Positions 47,999-56,401 of a DNA stretch of 64,000 nucleotides are shown here, in pieces. A program made the translations under genes and the position numbers. Numbering within the stretch: the first letter of the stretch is position 1; each line of letters opens with the position of its first letter. The notes under the pieces were generated by a model, which made no database searches, was not told the origin of the DNA, and saw nothing but the letters and a program-made list of their open reading frames with translations. Origin of the DNA: Rhizobium sp. CCGE531 (GTDB lineage: Bacteria > Pseudomonadota > Alphaproteobacteria > Rhizobiales > Rhizobiaceae); contig NZ_CP032684.1 in NCBI RefSeq assembly GCF_003627795.1, positions 349,001 to 413,000 of the forward strand, read 5' to 3'.

Positions 47999-48520
47999 AT
48001 GCCCGACATTCGCCTTCTCTCCGTAGCCGATGCTCGCGCCGTCCTGCCGGATCTCTGCGATGTGCTCGCCGATTGCGTCAATGGCGGCGCTTCCGTCGGT
48101 TTCATGCAGCCTTACGGGCCGGCCGATGCCATGCCCTATTGGCAAGGCGTCGCCGATAGCGTCGAAAGCGGTGCGACGCTGCTTCTCGTTGCCGTGATCG
48201 AGGGCAGGGTTGTCGGAACGGTGCAGGTGGGCGCCGCGCAGATGCCGAACCAGCCGCATCGCGGCGATCTCAAGAAGCTGCTGGTGCATCGCTCTGCGCG
48301 GGGCAAGGGGCTTGCCCGGCTTCTGATGGAGGCGGCGGAGCGCGAGGCCGCCCGCATCGGCAAGATCTTGCTCGTACTCGATACTGCGACCGGCAGCGAT
48401 GCGGAGGCAATCTATCCGCGCCTCGGCTGGCAGCGCGTCGGCGTCATCCCCGACTATGCGATGTGGCCGGAGGGCGGGTTTTGCGACACGACCTTGTTTT
48501 ATAAGCGTATCGCGGCCTGA
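47999..48520 (+). CDS. GNAT family N-acetyltransferase
   Basis: A 173-residue acetyltransferase. The acetyl-CoA site (motif A) is LKKLLVHRSARGKGLARLLM, with the C-terminal strand and helix in ILLVLDTATGSDAEAIYPRLGW. It acetylates an amine on a small molecule or protein; the acceptor is unknown. It immediately follows the XRE-cupin regulator, a common regulator/GNAT pairing, and lies before a deacetylase-like gene. Confidence 0.92.
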   Translation: MPDIRLLSVADARAVLPDLCDVLADCVNGGASVGFMQPYGPADAMPYWQGVADSVESGATLLLVAVIEGRVVGTVQVGAAQMPNQPHRGDLKKLLVHRSARGKGLARLLMEAAEREAARIGKILLVLDTATGSDAEAIYPRLGWQRVGVIPDYAMWPEGGFCDTTLFYKRIAA

Positions 48521-48530
48521 AAGGGACCGC

Positions 48531-48959
48531 TCAGGCGGAGAAGGCGGCAATGGCATCCCGCAATGTCGAGCCCGATGTCCATTGCATCGCCTTCCAGCCG
48601 AATTGCCGCGCGGCCTGCTTTGGAGTTCGTGGAGGGCGGCTTACCCCCCTCTGTCACTTCGTGACATCTCCCCCACAAGGGGGGAGATTGGTAACCCGCT
48701 GCATCGACCTGCCTCAAACTAATATTGTGTCCGCAGACGCCGAAGGACATGTATTGTTGGGAGTAGCGGCGAACTCCCAATAATCTCCCCCTTGTGGGGG
48801 AGATGTCGCGAAAGCGACAGAGGGGGGTATCAAAGGTGCGGCAAGCTCGAGCCGCAATAATTGGACGACACATCAGCCCATGGTCATGAAAAGCGGCAAC
48901 CCGTCGCTCGGTCGGCCATGGATCAGGACACCGTCGACATCGACCATCAGGAGTTTCAT
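48531..48959 (-). pseudogene. HAD-family hydrolase split and emptied by a palindromic repeat
   Basis: The N-terminal end reads from ATG 48959 (GAGGGC upstream) as MKLLMVDVDGVLIHGRP.DGLPLF, with the HAD nucleophile motif DVDGV, then runs into unrelated codons and stops at 48873. On the far side of a ~190-bp repeat, in the same direction, a HAD-like C-terminus reads KQAARQFGWKAMQWTSGSTL and ends in DAIAAFSA with a stop at 48533-48531. The middle (about 150 residues in typical HAD hydrolases) is absent. The simplest reading is a HAD gene whose core was lost when the repeat arrived or recombined. The exact break points are unclear. Confidence 0.75.
48642..48829. repeat. Inverted-repeat-bounded element, copy A (188 bp)
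   Basis: Ends are a perfect 14-bp inverted repeat TACCCCCCTCTGTC / GACAGAGGGGGGTA. Inner arms are CATCTCCCCCACAAGGGGGG and CTCCCCCTTGTGGGGGAGATG. Similarity to copy B (61.8 kb) continues about 14 bp past the right end (GGTGCGGCA). The unpaired centre is AT-richer. It encodes no protein. It sits inside the decayed HAD gene. Confidence 0.85.
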
Positions 48960-49108
48960 GCTGCTGCCCTCGATTCATCAAACGCAGGCGGAAGGTGCCG
49001 TCGTTTGCGATTGTCTTCAAGACGGCATCCCGCCCTTTTTTCTCCGCCGCGATGCATGTAAGCCTTCGTGTCATCAGGATAACCAAGCCGACAACGGAGG
49101 AGGCGACG

Positions 49109-50134
49109 ATGCGGGTCATCTATTCGGTAGATCACAAGCTCAGGGATGCCAAGACCGAGCTGCATGATGGCCAGCTCGTCACGCCCTTCGAAGCGCCCTT
49201 CCGCGCCGAATGGATCCTCGCGGCCGTCAGGGGGGCTGGTTTTACCGATGTCGTTGCGCCGGAAGTCCATGGGCTGCAGACGGCGCGCAAGGTCCATGAT
49301 CCGGCCTATCTCGATTTTCTCGGCGTGGTCTGGGAGCGCTGGGTCGCCGCCGGCTACAAGGGCGAGGCGATCGCCAATTCCTTTCCCATCAGGCGCACCA
49401 GCCAGCGCGTGCCTGACAATATCGTCGGCATGATCGGCCATTATGCCAACGCCGCCGATACCTCGATCACCAAAGGCACCTACGAGGCGGCGCTTGCCTC
49501 GATGCGCTGCGCCCTGACCGGCGCCGACTGGCTCCATGCCGGCAATCGCTTCGGCTTCGCGCTCTGCCGCCCGCCCGGTCATCACGCCGGCTTCGATCTC
49601 TTCGGCGGCTATTGCTTCATCAACAATGCCGGCGTCGCCGCACAACGCCTGCGCGATCACGGCGCGGCGAGAGTTGCCGTGCTCGATGTCGATTTCCATC
49701 ACGGCAACGGCACGCAGGACATATTCTACCGGCGAAGCGATGTCTTTACCGCCTCGCTGCATGGCGATCCGATCCATGCCTTTCCCTATTTCCTCGGCCA
49801 TGCCGACGAGGAAGGCGAGGGCGATGGGCTGGGCGCCAACCGCAATTACCCCCTGCCGCGCGGCACGCCCTGGGAGGTCTGGTCGGCAGCGCTCGACGAT
49901 GCGCTTTCCCGCATCAAGGCGTTCGGCGCGGAGGCGATCGTGCTCTCGCTCGGCGTCGATACGTTCGAGCGCGATCCGATCTCTTTCTTCAAGCTGACGT
50001 CGCAGGATTTCATTCGCATGGGCGAGCGCATCGCTGCCGCCGGCCTGCCCGTTCTTGTCTGCATGGAGGGCGGTTACGGCGTGCCCGAGATCGGCCTCAA
50101 CGTCGCCAATGTGCTGAAAGGCCTTGAAGGCTGA
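49109..50134 (+). CDS. Histone-deacetylase family amidohydrolase (acetylpolyamine amidohydrolase-like)
   Basis: A 341-residue enzyme starting at ATG 49109, 6 nt after GGAGGAGG. Active-site residues are His158-His159 in RPPGHHAGF, the zinc ligands Asp195 and His197 in DVDFHHGNGTQ, and the later Asp in LSLGVDTFERDP. Bacterial members deacetylate acetylpolyamines or acetylated amines. The GNAT gene and HTH-cupin regulator just upstream suggest a local acetylation/deacetylation theme. The HAD remnant lies between. Confidence 0.92.
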   Translation: MRVIYSVDHKLRDAKTELHDGQLVTPFEAPFRAEWILAAVRGAGFTDVVAPEVHGLQTARKVHDPAYLDFLGVVWERWVAAGYKGEAIANSFPIRRTSQRVPDNIVGMIGHYANAADTSITKGTYEAALASMRCALTGADWLHAGNRFGFALCRPPGHHAGFDLFGGYCFINNAGVAAQRLRDHGAARVAVLDVDFHHGNGTQDIFYRRSDVFTASLHGDPIHAFPYFLGHADEEGEGDGLGANRNYPLPRGTPWEVWSAALDDALSRIKAFGAEAIVLSLGVDTFERDPISFFKLTSQDFIRMGERIAAAGLPVLVCMEGGYGVPEIGLNVANVLKGLEG

Positions 50135-50232
50135 GAAGGTTTTGCATCAAAGCACCTGATCGCAGCATGAAAAGTTTGAATTTGTCAGTATGGGACCAGA
50201 CCTCTACAACCGCCGTCTGATTGGGGGAGGTC

Positions 50233-51147
50233 ATGGACCAGAAGCTTGTCGAAAGTGGATCGGATGGTGGCGCAGCATTGATGCCGCATCCGGATGTCGC
50301 GCCATCAACCGGCGGCATCGCCGCCGGCGTGCTCATGTGCGTCCTGTCCATGTCGTCAATCCAGTTCGGCTCGGCCTTGTCATCCCCGATCATCAACGCC
50401 TATGGGCCGGCCGGCGCGACATGGCTGCGGCTGGTCTTCGCGTCTGCCGCATTGGCGATCATCGTCCGTCCGAAGATCATGAGCTACAACCGATCGCAAT
50501 GGCTTGGCGTGCTGGCGCTCGGCACCGTATCGGCGCTGATGACGACCTCCTTCTTCTCGGCGATCGCGCGCATTCCATTGGGTCTTGCCGTCGCTATCGA
50601 ATTTCTCGGGCCTCTGCTGGTCGCGACCCTCGGCTTTGGGCTCAGCCGTCAGCTTCTCTGGCCTATCTTCGCCGCCATCGGCGTCCTGCTCTTGGCCTAT
50701 GACGGCGAGGAGTGGGTCGGCAATCTCACAGGTGTCCTCTTTGCCATCGGCGCGGGGGCGGGGTGGGCTTGCTATATCCTGTTGACGAAGAAGGTTGGTA
50801 ATGCCTTCCAGGGTTTGGAAGGCCTTTCCATGTCGCTGCTGGTTGCGGCCGTCGTTTCAACGCCTTTCGGCTTTGCCTCCGCCGCTCCTCACCTGACGGG
50901 TTTCGGCCTCCTCGAAATAGCCGGGCTGGCGCTGCTTGTTCCGCTGCTGCCCTATGTGCTGGAAATGGTGGCGCTGCGGCGCATGCCGACTTCATCCTTC
51001 GGCATCCTCATGAGCCTCGAACCCGCCATCGGCGCCTTTGCAGGCTTCGTCATCCTGTCGCAACCGATGACGCCATCGCAGATGTTCGGCACGGCGCTCG
51101 TTGTCTCCGCCAGCATCGGCGCGACGGTTTTTGCTGCGAAGGGTTGA
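50233..51147 (+). CDS. EamA family transporter (RhtA-like)
   Basis: A 304-residue DMT-superfamily protein with about ten membrane segments in two repeats. The start ATG 50233 lies just after GGGGGAGG. Features such as LGLAVAIEFLGPLLVATLGF and VLEMVALRRMPTSSFGILM, then LEPAIGAFAGFVILSQ, match RhtA-type amino-acid or amine exporters. It is 98 bp after the deacetylase gene and in the same direction; it may export the product. Confidence 0.9.
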   Translation: MDQKLVESGSDGGAALMPHPDVAPSTGGIAAGVLMCVLSMSSIQFGSALSSPIINAYGPAGATWLRLVFASAALAIIVRPKIMSYNRSQWLGVLALGTVSALMTTSFFSAIARIPLGLAVAIEFLGPLLVATLGFGLSRQLLWPIFAAIGVLLLAYDGEEWVGNLTGVLFAIGAGAGWACYILLTKKVGNAFQGLEGLSMSLLVAAVVSTPFGFASAAPHLTGFGLLEIAGLALLVPLLPYVLEMVALRRMPTSSFGILMSLEPAIGAFAGFVILSQPMTPSQMFGTALVVSASIGATVFAAKG

Positions 51148-51240
51148 TTGGCGGCGGGTGAGAGGGCCTAGCATCGAGGTTCGAGTTTGCCGAGCCTCTG
51201 ATACCCTCCGCGAGCTCAAATCCAAAATGCTCACTCATCC

Positions 51241-51999
51241 CTATCGTGACGCATCTTCCACTGTGCACTTGGGATCAATCATATCCTCCGCGGACCCGCG
51301 GGATTTGTTCTCTCCCATGACTCTCGCCAGAATATAGAAGCCATGCTGCCCGTCCGGCGATGTCGAGCCAAAGACGCCGACTACGACGTTTTCCATATTT
51401 GCGCGGGCTCCATCCACACCGTCCGCGACAAGCTTCAGCGGGTTCAAGTTTGAAAGATCATCGGCCGCCTCGAATGTTGCCCACCAACCGGCCTTGGTCC
51501 TCAGGCTTGTAAACCGGCCGCTGCCAATCTCTGTTGCGTGGGTTTTCAAGAGCGCGCGAAAGCGCGGCGTCTCGCACCCCATGTGGATATGCAGCCGATC
51601 TTGGGTGCGCCAGCTGGCGGCGTTTATCGCCAGCGCAAAATTCTGGGGCGACTCTTTCCAGGCACGCTGGCCTAGTTCGTCGGCCCGCTCTCTCCACGCC
51701 GCATCGAAATAGTTCGGTGCTTCCGCCGCCAGAAGGCGAGGGTCCTCGATCCCTGGCACGTCGGCGAGCGGCGCAAGAATGGTTCGCTCCTTATCGGCCG
51801 GCTCGCGAAGAACCGCGTAGGAAGATAGTGGATCCTCCGCCCGGACGACTTTGACGCACGGATACGGCGATCCTGTCAGGGCAGAATTGACCTCGCAGGC
51901 CCTGACGACCAGCCCCAAAGCAGAGCGGCTGGCGAATGAGCTCATGATGACGACGGCGATAACGAGGGAAATAGAGAGAACGACAAGCCGGTGCTTCAT
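51241..51999 (-). CDS. cdh: CDP-diacylglycerol diphosphatase-like protein
   Basis: A 252-residue protein with an N-terminal membrane anchor or signal (VVLSISLVIAVVIMSSFA). The catalytic core SWRTQDRLHIHMGC (residues 129-142) carries the HxH motif of the CDP-diacylglycerol pyrophosphatase family, preceded by FALAINAAS. The enzyme splits CDP-diacylglycerol to CMP and phosphatidate at the membrane. The length and the conserved Cys after the HxH motif fit Cdh. It stands alone, converging on the EamA gene. Confidence 0.82.
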   Translation of the reverse strand: MKHRLVVLSISLVIAVVIMSSFASRSALGLVVRACEVNSALTGSPYPCVKVVRAEDPLSSYAVLREPADKERTILAPLADVPGIEDPRLLAAEAPNYFDAAWRERADELGQRAWKESPQNFALAINAASWRTQDRLHIHMGCETPRFRALLKTHATEIGSGRFTSLRTKAGWWATFEAADDLSNLNPLKLVADGVDGARANMENVVVGVFGSTSPDGQHGFYILARVMGENKSRGSAEDMIDPKCTVEDASR

Positions 52000-52221
52000 G
52001 TGTGATTTCGATTTCCTGCTGAGGAGCCGATCATTCCCGAAAACCTGCCTTTCATGACACCTTACCTATCGGCACATTGATATTTCCAGAAATGCTGCCT
52101 GGCAAAACAGAAAATGTTGAACTTGCAACGCGGCGGATGGACCGCCTACAGCGCAAACTTGCCATAACGATGTCACCGAGGTCGGCGGCATCATCGAGCG
52201 CGCATTTGCCCGCGAGGTGCT

Positions 52222-52689
52222 TTAAACGGTCTTCCTTGCGGGATCATCCAGTGCCGGATTGTAGAACAGCGAGAGCGTCAGGCTCTTGGCGATGCGTTCG
52301 GCCGTTGCCATGAACCAGTCCTTCGCCTGGTCGGAAGGCGCGATATCGGCAAGCGTCTGCGAGAAAAGCGCCAGCCATTCCGGAAAAAGATCGGCCGCCA
52401 TGCCTTCGACGCCGAGATGCGCCTGCACCGGCTTGCCGCCATAGGCGCCGTTCTTGAAGGCGACCGACGACCAGAAGCGCTTCATCTTTTCCATATGATC
52501 GGGCCAGCGCCCGGCAAGGCGTCCATCGAAGACCGGTCCTAGCCGGGGATGCGCCTGCACGCGGCCATAGAATGTATCGACCAGCCTGTCGATGAAGGCG
52601 GCATCGATGCCCATGCGAGCCATCTCCGCCTCGGCCTTTTCGCGAATGCCGGCAAGATGAGCGGCGCGGGCCTGTATGTCGTTTTCCAT
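52222..52689 (-). CDS. Group III truncated haemoglobin
   Basis: A 155-residue truncated globin starting at ATG 52689 with CCGGAG upstream. Features of the group are FIDRLVDTFYGRVQAHPRLG, HMEKMKRFWSSVAFKNGAYGG and the HLGVEGMAADLFPEW region holding the proximal His. These proteins bind oxygen or NO, and some members act in NO detoxification. It diverges from mbfA; 262 bp separate the two starts and an iron control element lies close to mbfA, so control by iron or haem status is possible. Confidence 0.9.
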   Translation of the reverse strand: MENDIQARAAHLAGIREKAEAEMARMGIDAAFIDRLVDTFYGRVQAHPRLGPVFDGRLAGRWPDHMEKMKRFWSSVAFKNGAYGGKPVQAHLGVEGMAADLFPEWLALFSQTLADIAPSDQAKDWFMATAERIAKSLTLSLFYNPALDDPARKTV

Positions 52690-52917
52690 GATGCACTCCG
52701 GGCGGTCCCGCATTGAATTCGCGGCAACCGGTTTTGTCAGCGTCTATGTATGCAATTTCCTGACGCAGCCAAGACGTCATGGAGATGTTGCGGCAATCTG
52801 TCAAAACTATCCCGCGATTTGCCGCCGCCTTATGCGATGGGCCGCGAATTTTCCAGCGCGATTTCCCTCCTTGCAACAGCGCTTCCCGCTTGACCGGCGC
52901 AATGGCTCATTTTAAAA

Positions 52918-52932
52918 TTAGAATAATTCTAA
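52918..52932. promoter_or_regulatory. Irr-type iron control element (ICE) upstream of mbfA
   Basis: The palindrome TTAGAATAATTCTAA, flanked by further A/T, matches the ICE core TTTAGAA..TTCTAAA known for Irr binding in rhizobia and Agrobacterium. It ends 19 nt before the mbfA start, placing it over the promoter or transcription start, where Irr would repress under iron limitation. Orientation allows action on the divergent globin too, though it is about 230 bp away. Confidence 0.8.
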
Positions 52933-52951
52933 AATTATAAGGTTGCCCCCG

Positions 52952-53935
52952 ATGCTGTTAGGTCTATTCCGCCCGTCGAAACGTTCCTTCACCTCCCTGT
53001 CCGAGCAGGAGATCCTGGCCATCGCCATCGCCGCCGAAGAGGACGATTCGCGCATCTATCTTGCCTATGCCGACATTCTGCGCCCCAATTTCCCCGAGTC
53101 GGCCAAGGTCTTCGAGGATATGGCCGAGGTCGAGGATACCCACCGCAAGACACTGATCGACATGCATCGCCAGCGTTTCGGCGAGCGTATTCCGCTCATC
53201 CGGCGCGAGCATGTGCAGGGATTCTACGAGCGCAAGCCGGATTGGCTGCGCAAGAACCTATCGCTCGATGCCATGCGTGACGAGGCCGAGGCGATGGAGC
53301 AGCAGGCCTATCATTTTTATGTCGAAGCCGCCAAGCAGGTTTCCGATGCCTCGACGCGCCAGCTTCTCGGTGATCTGGCGCTGGCCGAGCAGGGGCATGA
53401 AGACGTTGCCCGCATGCTTGGCGACAAGCACACGCCGGAAACGGTCAAGCAGGAGGAAGACGCCCAGGCGCGCCGTCAGTTCGTGCTGACCTATGTGCAG
53501 CCGGGCCTTGCCGGCCTGATGGATGGCTCCGTCTCCACGCTCGCGCCGATCTTCGCCGCCGCCTTCGCCACGCAGCAGACATGGCAGACCTTTCTCGTCG
53601 GTCTTTCGGCGTCTGTCGGCGCCGGTATCTCCATGGGTTTCACCGAGGCGGCCCACGACGACGGCAAGATCTCCGGTCGCGGCTCGCCGATCAAGCGCGG
53701 CCTTGCCTGCGGCATCATGACGGCGCTTGGCGGTCTCGGCCACGCGCTGCCCTATCTCATTCCGCATTTCTGGACCGCGACGATCACGGCTGCCGTCGTC
53801 GTCTTCTTCGAGCTGTGGGCCATCGCCTTCATCCAGAACAGATATATGGAGACGCCGTTCCTGCGCGCGGCCTTCCAGGTCGTGCTCGGCGGCTCGCTCG
53901 TGCTCGGCGCCGGCATTCTGATCGGGAATGGGTGA
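52952..53935 (+). CDS. mbfA: Membrane-bound ferritin (MbfA): ferritin-like domain plus VIT1-like exporter
   Basis: A 327-residue protein starting at ATG 52952, 9 nt after AAGG. The N-terminal erythrin-type ferritin-like domain (about 15-165) has the iron ligand motifs EVEDTH and EQGH plus upstream Glu pairs (AAEEDD). The C-terminal VIT1/CCC1-type membrane domain (about 180-325) has LAGLMDGSVSTLAPIF and ISMGFTEAAHDD. MbfA exports iron and protects against iron and peroxide stress in Agrobacterium and Bradyrhizobium, and is repressed by Irr there. The operator here agrees with that model. Confidence 0.95.
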   Translation: MLLGLFRPSKRSFTSLSEQEILAIAIAAEEDDSRIYLAYADILRPNFPESAKVFEDMAEVEDTHRKTLIDMHRQRFGERIPLIRREHVQGFYERKPDWLRKNLSLDAMRDEAEAMEQQAYHFYVEAAKQVSDASTRQLLGDLALAEQGHEDVARMLGDKHTPETVKQEEDAQARRQFVLTYVQPGLAGLMDGSVSTLAPIFAAAFATQQTWQTFLVGLSASVGAGISMGFTEAAHDDGKISGRGSPIKRGLACGIMTALGGLGHALPYLIPHFWTATITAAVVVFFELWAIAFIQNRYMETPFLRAAFQVVLGGSLVLGAGILIGNG

Positions 53936-53955
53936 GACGCGTTCGGCGAAGCCGA

Positions 53956-53980
53956 CGAAACGATCCAGTGAATCGTTTCG
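53956..53980. repeat. Short palindrome after mbfA
   Basis: A 9-bp perfect stem CGAAACGAT / ATCGTTTCG with a 7-nt loop, 21 nt after the mbfA stop. No T-run follows. It resembles short palindromes common after rhizobial genes. It may protect the 3' end. Confidence 0.5.
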
Positions 53981-54122
53981 AGCATCGAACGCCCTGAGCC
54001 CAAGCGAAGGGCCGGCGGGTGAGACATGGGTGATGTTTTGCACTCCCGGGGCAGGGCGGAGATCATCCATCATCACGAAATGTTAAAAATCGGAACGCCT
54101 GCCGTCGCCGCCGGTTAGCAAC

Positions 54123-54144
54123 ACGAGGCCGCTCTTGGCCTCGT
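54123..54144. promoter_or_regulatory. Strong hairpin upstream of the small repeat protein
   Basis: A perfect 8-bp stem ACGAGGCC / GGCCTCGT with a 6-nt loop, 24 nt before the start of the 61-residue protein gene. There is no T-run, so it is more likely a leader structure or mRNA end than a terminator. Confidence 0.45.
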
Positions 54145-54168
54145 ATGCAAACCAAAGGAGATGATCCA

Positions 54169-54354
54169 ATGGCAAATCAAGGTGGAACCCACGAGCAGCA
54201 TGTGAAGGCTGGCCAACAGAGCCACAAGAACATGGAAAACGACACCAGGAATGCTTCGTCCACCAGCTCCCGCGAGCAGCACTCTGGCAATTCGCGCGGC
54301 GGCACCCACGAGCAACACGTCAAGGCAGGCCACCAGAGCCATAAGAACAGTTGA
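54169..54354 (+). CDS. Small protein with two near-identical 17-residue repeats
   Basis: A 61-residue, highly polar protein starting at ATG 54169 after AAAGGAG. Residues 5-21 and 44-60 are the same GGTHEQHVKAG.QSHKN unit, differing only at Q16/H55. They are joined by a Ser/Asn-rich linker (22-43). There are no hydrophobic residues to form a core, so it is probably disordered and heat-soluble, in the manner of KGG/GsiB-type or hydrophilin stress proteins. The resemblance is in character rather than a matched motif. A hairpin lies in its leader. Confidence 0.75.
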   Translation: MANQGGTHEQHVKAGQQSHKNMENDTRNASSTSSREQHSGNSRGGTHEQHVKAGHQSHKNS

Positions 54355-54416
54355 CGTTCGTGGTGACGACCTATTCGTCCTTACCGGAGAGTAAGGAGCG
54401 TTCTTGCCACATGATG

Positions 54417-54449
54417 AAAAACGAAAGGCCGGTCCGATGGGCCGGCCTT
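54417..54449 (-). terminator. Terminator for the BTLCP gene (minus strand)
   Basis: An 11-bp stem AAGGCCGGTCC / GGGCCGGCCTT with a 3-nt loop; read on the minus strand it is followed within 3 nt by TTTTT. It lies 28 nt past the stop of the minus-strand proteinase gene and may also end transcripts from the other side. Confidence 0.8.
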
Positions 54450-54476
54450 CCTGCATGATGCAAATTGCTTTTCCGC

Positions 54477-55076
54477 TTACTTGACGGCGCCGACCAGAAC
54501 GTCGTTGCCGTTCTCGATGGTGACCCAGCGCCCGGCATTGAAGCTCGCTTGACGCTTCATGTAGGAATAGGGGGTCTTGTACCAGACCTTGACCTGGTCC
54601 TCGAGGTTATCGAGGATATAATCGCCCTGCTTGGTGCGTAGCGTCAGCACCGCATGGCCTTCGCCATCCGGCTTGCGCACGACCGTCATCAGCAGGTTCG
54701 AGGCGGAAATGCCGCTCTGTATCAGGAGCTTGCGCTTCAGAAGGGCAAAATCCTCGCAATCACCTGCGGTCTTCGGATATTCCCAATATTCTTCCTGGCC
54801 GTAGACTTCCATGTCCGTTGCCGGTTGGATGGTCTTGTTGACGCGGAGATTGATCTGGGTGACCAGCGCCCAGGAAGCGGCGTTCATGTCGAGCGGACCG
54901 GCATTGCGGGTCGGGCCGCATTCGTCGGCATGCCTCTGGCAGAAATCATAGTGCCCGATCGGCTGGGAGGTCACGTTGCCAACCGTCATCGCTGCGCTCT
55001 GCTGAGGCGCCGGCACGGCCGACGACGACATCGCAACTATAGCAGCGAAGGCAATCAATACGCCCTTAATACGCAC
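54477..55076 (-). CDS. Bacterial transglutaminase-like cysteine proteinase (BTLCP)
   Basis: About 200 residues. GTG 55076 is preferred because AAGGA lies 9 nt upstream; GTG 55082 adds two residues. A signal peptide (VLIAFAAIVAMSSSAVPA) is present. The Cys-His-Asp triad is in KTAGDCEDFALL (Cys near 107), GEGHAVLT (His near 141) and YILDNLE. BTLCP/DUF920 proteins are periplasmic proteinases, some paired with type I secreted adhesins (LapG-like). No LapA or LapD gene is seen nearby. Confidence 0.9.
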   Translation of the reverse strand: MRIKGVLIAFAAIVAMSSSAVPAPQQSAAMTVGNVTSQPIGHYDFCQRHADECGPTRNAGPLDMNAASWALVTQINLRVNKTIQPATDMEVYGQEEYWEYPKTAGDCEDFALLKRKLLIQSGISASNLLMTVVRKPDGEGHAVLTLRTKQGDYILDNLEDQVKVWYKTPYSYMKRQASFNAGRWVTIENGNDVLVGAVK

Positions 55077-55311
55077 GCCCACTATCCTTGTATCGTCCCT
55101 GCATTTGTTAACAAATTGTTAATGTAGGGGGGCGTGGGAAGTCAATCGTTACTTAAGTGTTAACGCCGGAACCGGCTCATATGGTTAATTTCGGCACAAT
55201 CCAGGGGATAGTTGCCACAATTCCATGCCTCTTATGATTATGGGAGCGCGCGCCAATATAGCTCCGGCAGCGATGCCGTGCTTGAAGTATTTCGCTCGTA
55301 TCTGCTTGTTA

Positions 55312-56124
55312 TTATGGCGTATTATGAAGAGCTAACGTCTCGGCGATATCAAGCATGCGCTCCAGATCCTGGGGACGCGACAGGCGATGGTCGCCATCAC
55401 GCACAAGTGTTAACACCACATCGTCCGCCGGCAGGTGCTCGACGAGCTTTAACGAATGCGCAAAAGGCACGTCGGCGTCCTGCATGCCCTGCAATATATG
55501 CACCGGGCAGCCGGTCTCGACGATGCCCGTCAGCACGCGATTGGCGCGGCCATCCTCGATGAGGGCGCGGGTGAAGATGTTCGGCTCGGGGCTGTATTCC
55601 GAAGGCTCCTCGAAATAGCCGCGCTCCTCCAGCGATCGCCGCTCCGTCTCGGAAAGGTTCGGTTCAATGAGGTCGACGGTAAAGTCGGGGGCGGGCGCGA
55701 TCAGCACCAGGCCCGCAATGGCGGGCGCCTTCTTGCGCTTGCGCAATTCCTGGATCACCCGAAGCGCGATCCAGCCGCCCATCGACGAGCCGACAAGAAC
55801 GATCTTCTTCGGCTTGATGTGGTCGATGACGGCAAGCGCCTCTTCCAGCCAGCGCGAAATCGTGCCGTCGGTAAACTTGCCGCCGGATTGGCCGTGCCCG
55901 GAATAGTCGAAGCGAATGCAGCCGATACCCAGTCGCGCCGCCAGCGCATCCAGCTCCACCGCCTTGGTCCCGCTCATGTCCGACCGATAGCCGGAGAGCC
56001 AGACGAAGCTGACATTCTCGGCACCCTTGCCGGCCGCGCGCTGGACGACGGCGATCTGGCGTTCGCTCTCGCCCGTGCCGACGGGAAGGAAGATCGGTTG
56101 GATGGCTGCGGCTGTCTCGGACAT
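55312..56124 (-). CDS. Alpha/beta hydrolase
   Basis: A 270-residue serine hydrolase. The nucleophile elbow is VGSSMGGW (Ser114), the oxyanion region WLSGYRSDM, and the likely His is in VRDGDHRLS. FDYSGHGQSGG is typical of the family. It lacks a signal peptide. It may be an esterase or peptidase-like hydrolase; the substrate is unknown. It diverges from infC. Confidence 0.9.
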   Translation of the reverse strand: MSETAAAIQPIFLPVGTGESERQIAVVQRAAGKGAENVSFVWLSGYRSDMSGTKAVELDALAARLGIGCIRFDYSGHGQSGGKFTDGTISRWLEEALAVIDHIKPKKIVLVGSSMGGWIALRVIQELRKRKKAPAIAGLVLIAPAPDFTVDLIEPNLSETERRSLEERGYFEEPSEYSPEPNIFTRALIEDGRANRVLTGIVETGCPVHILQGMQDADVPFAHSLKLVEHLPADDVVLTLVRDGDHRLSRPQDLERMLDIAETLALHNTP

Positions 56125-56401
56125 GAAAACTCCCGGATTTTCTGCCCTATAGAACAGATTCGCGTTTGCGTGACCCGAAAAATCCTCGATCTTTGCGCAA
56201 GGGTTTCTATATTATCCGGGAACGATACTGTGTCCTTGGCGCATCTTGCGCCTCCAAGACATGCCCTCGACACGCGGGAGGTGTTTTTTTCCTGCTGTCA
56301 TGCTATTGACTTCAACACAGCTTTTACGACATTTCCGTCAGTTGCGCCGACGGGGGACGAGAGGCTGCAGCTATCCGAAACAATTCGTGGAGAATACGAC
56401 C

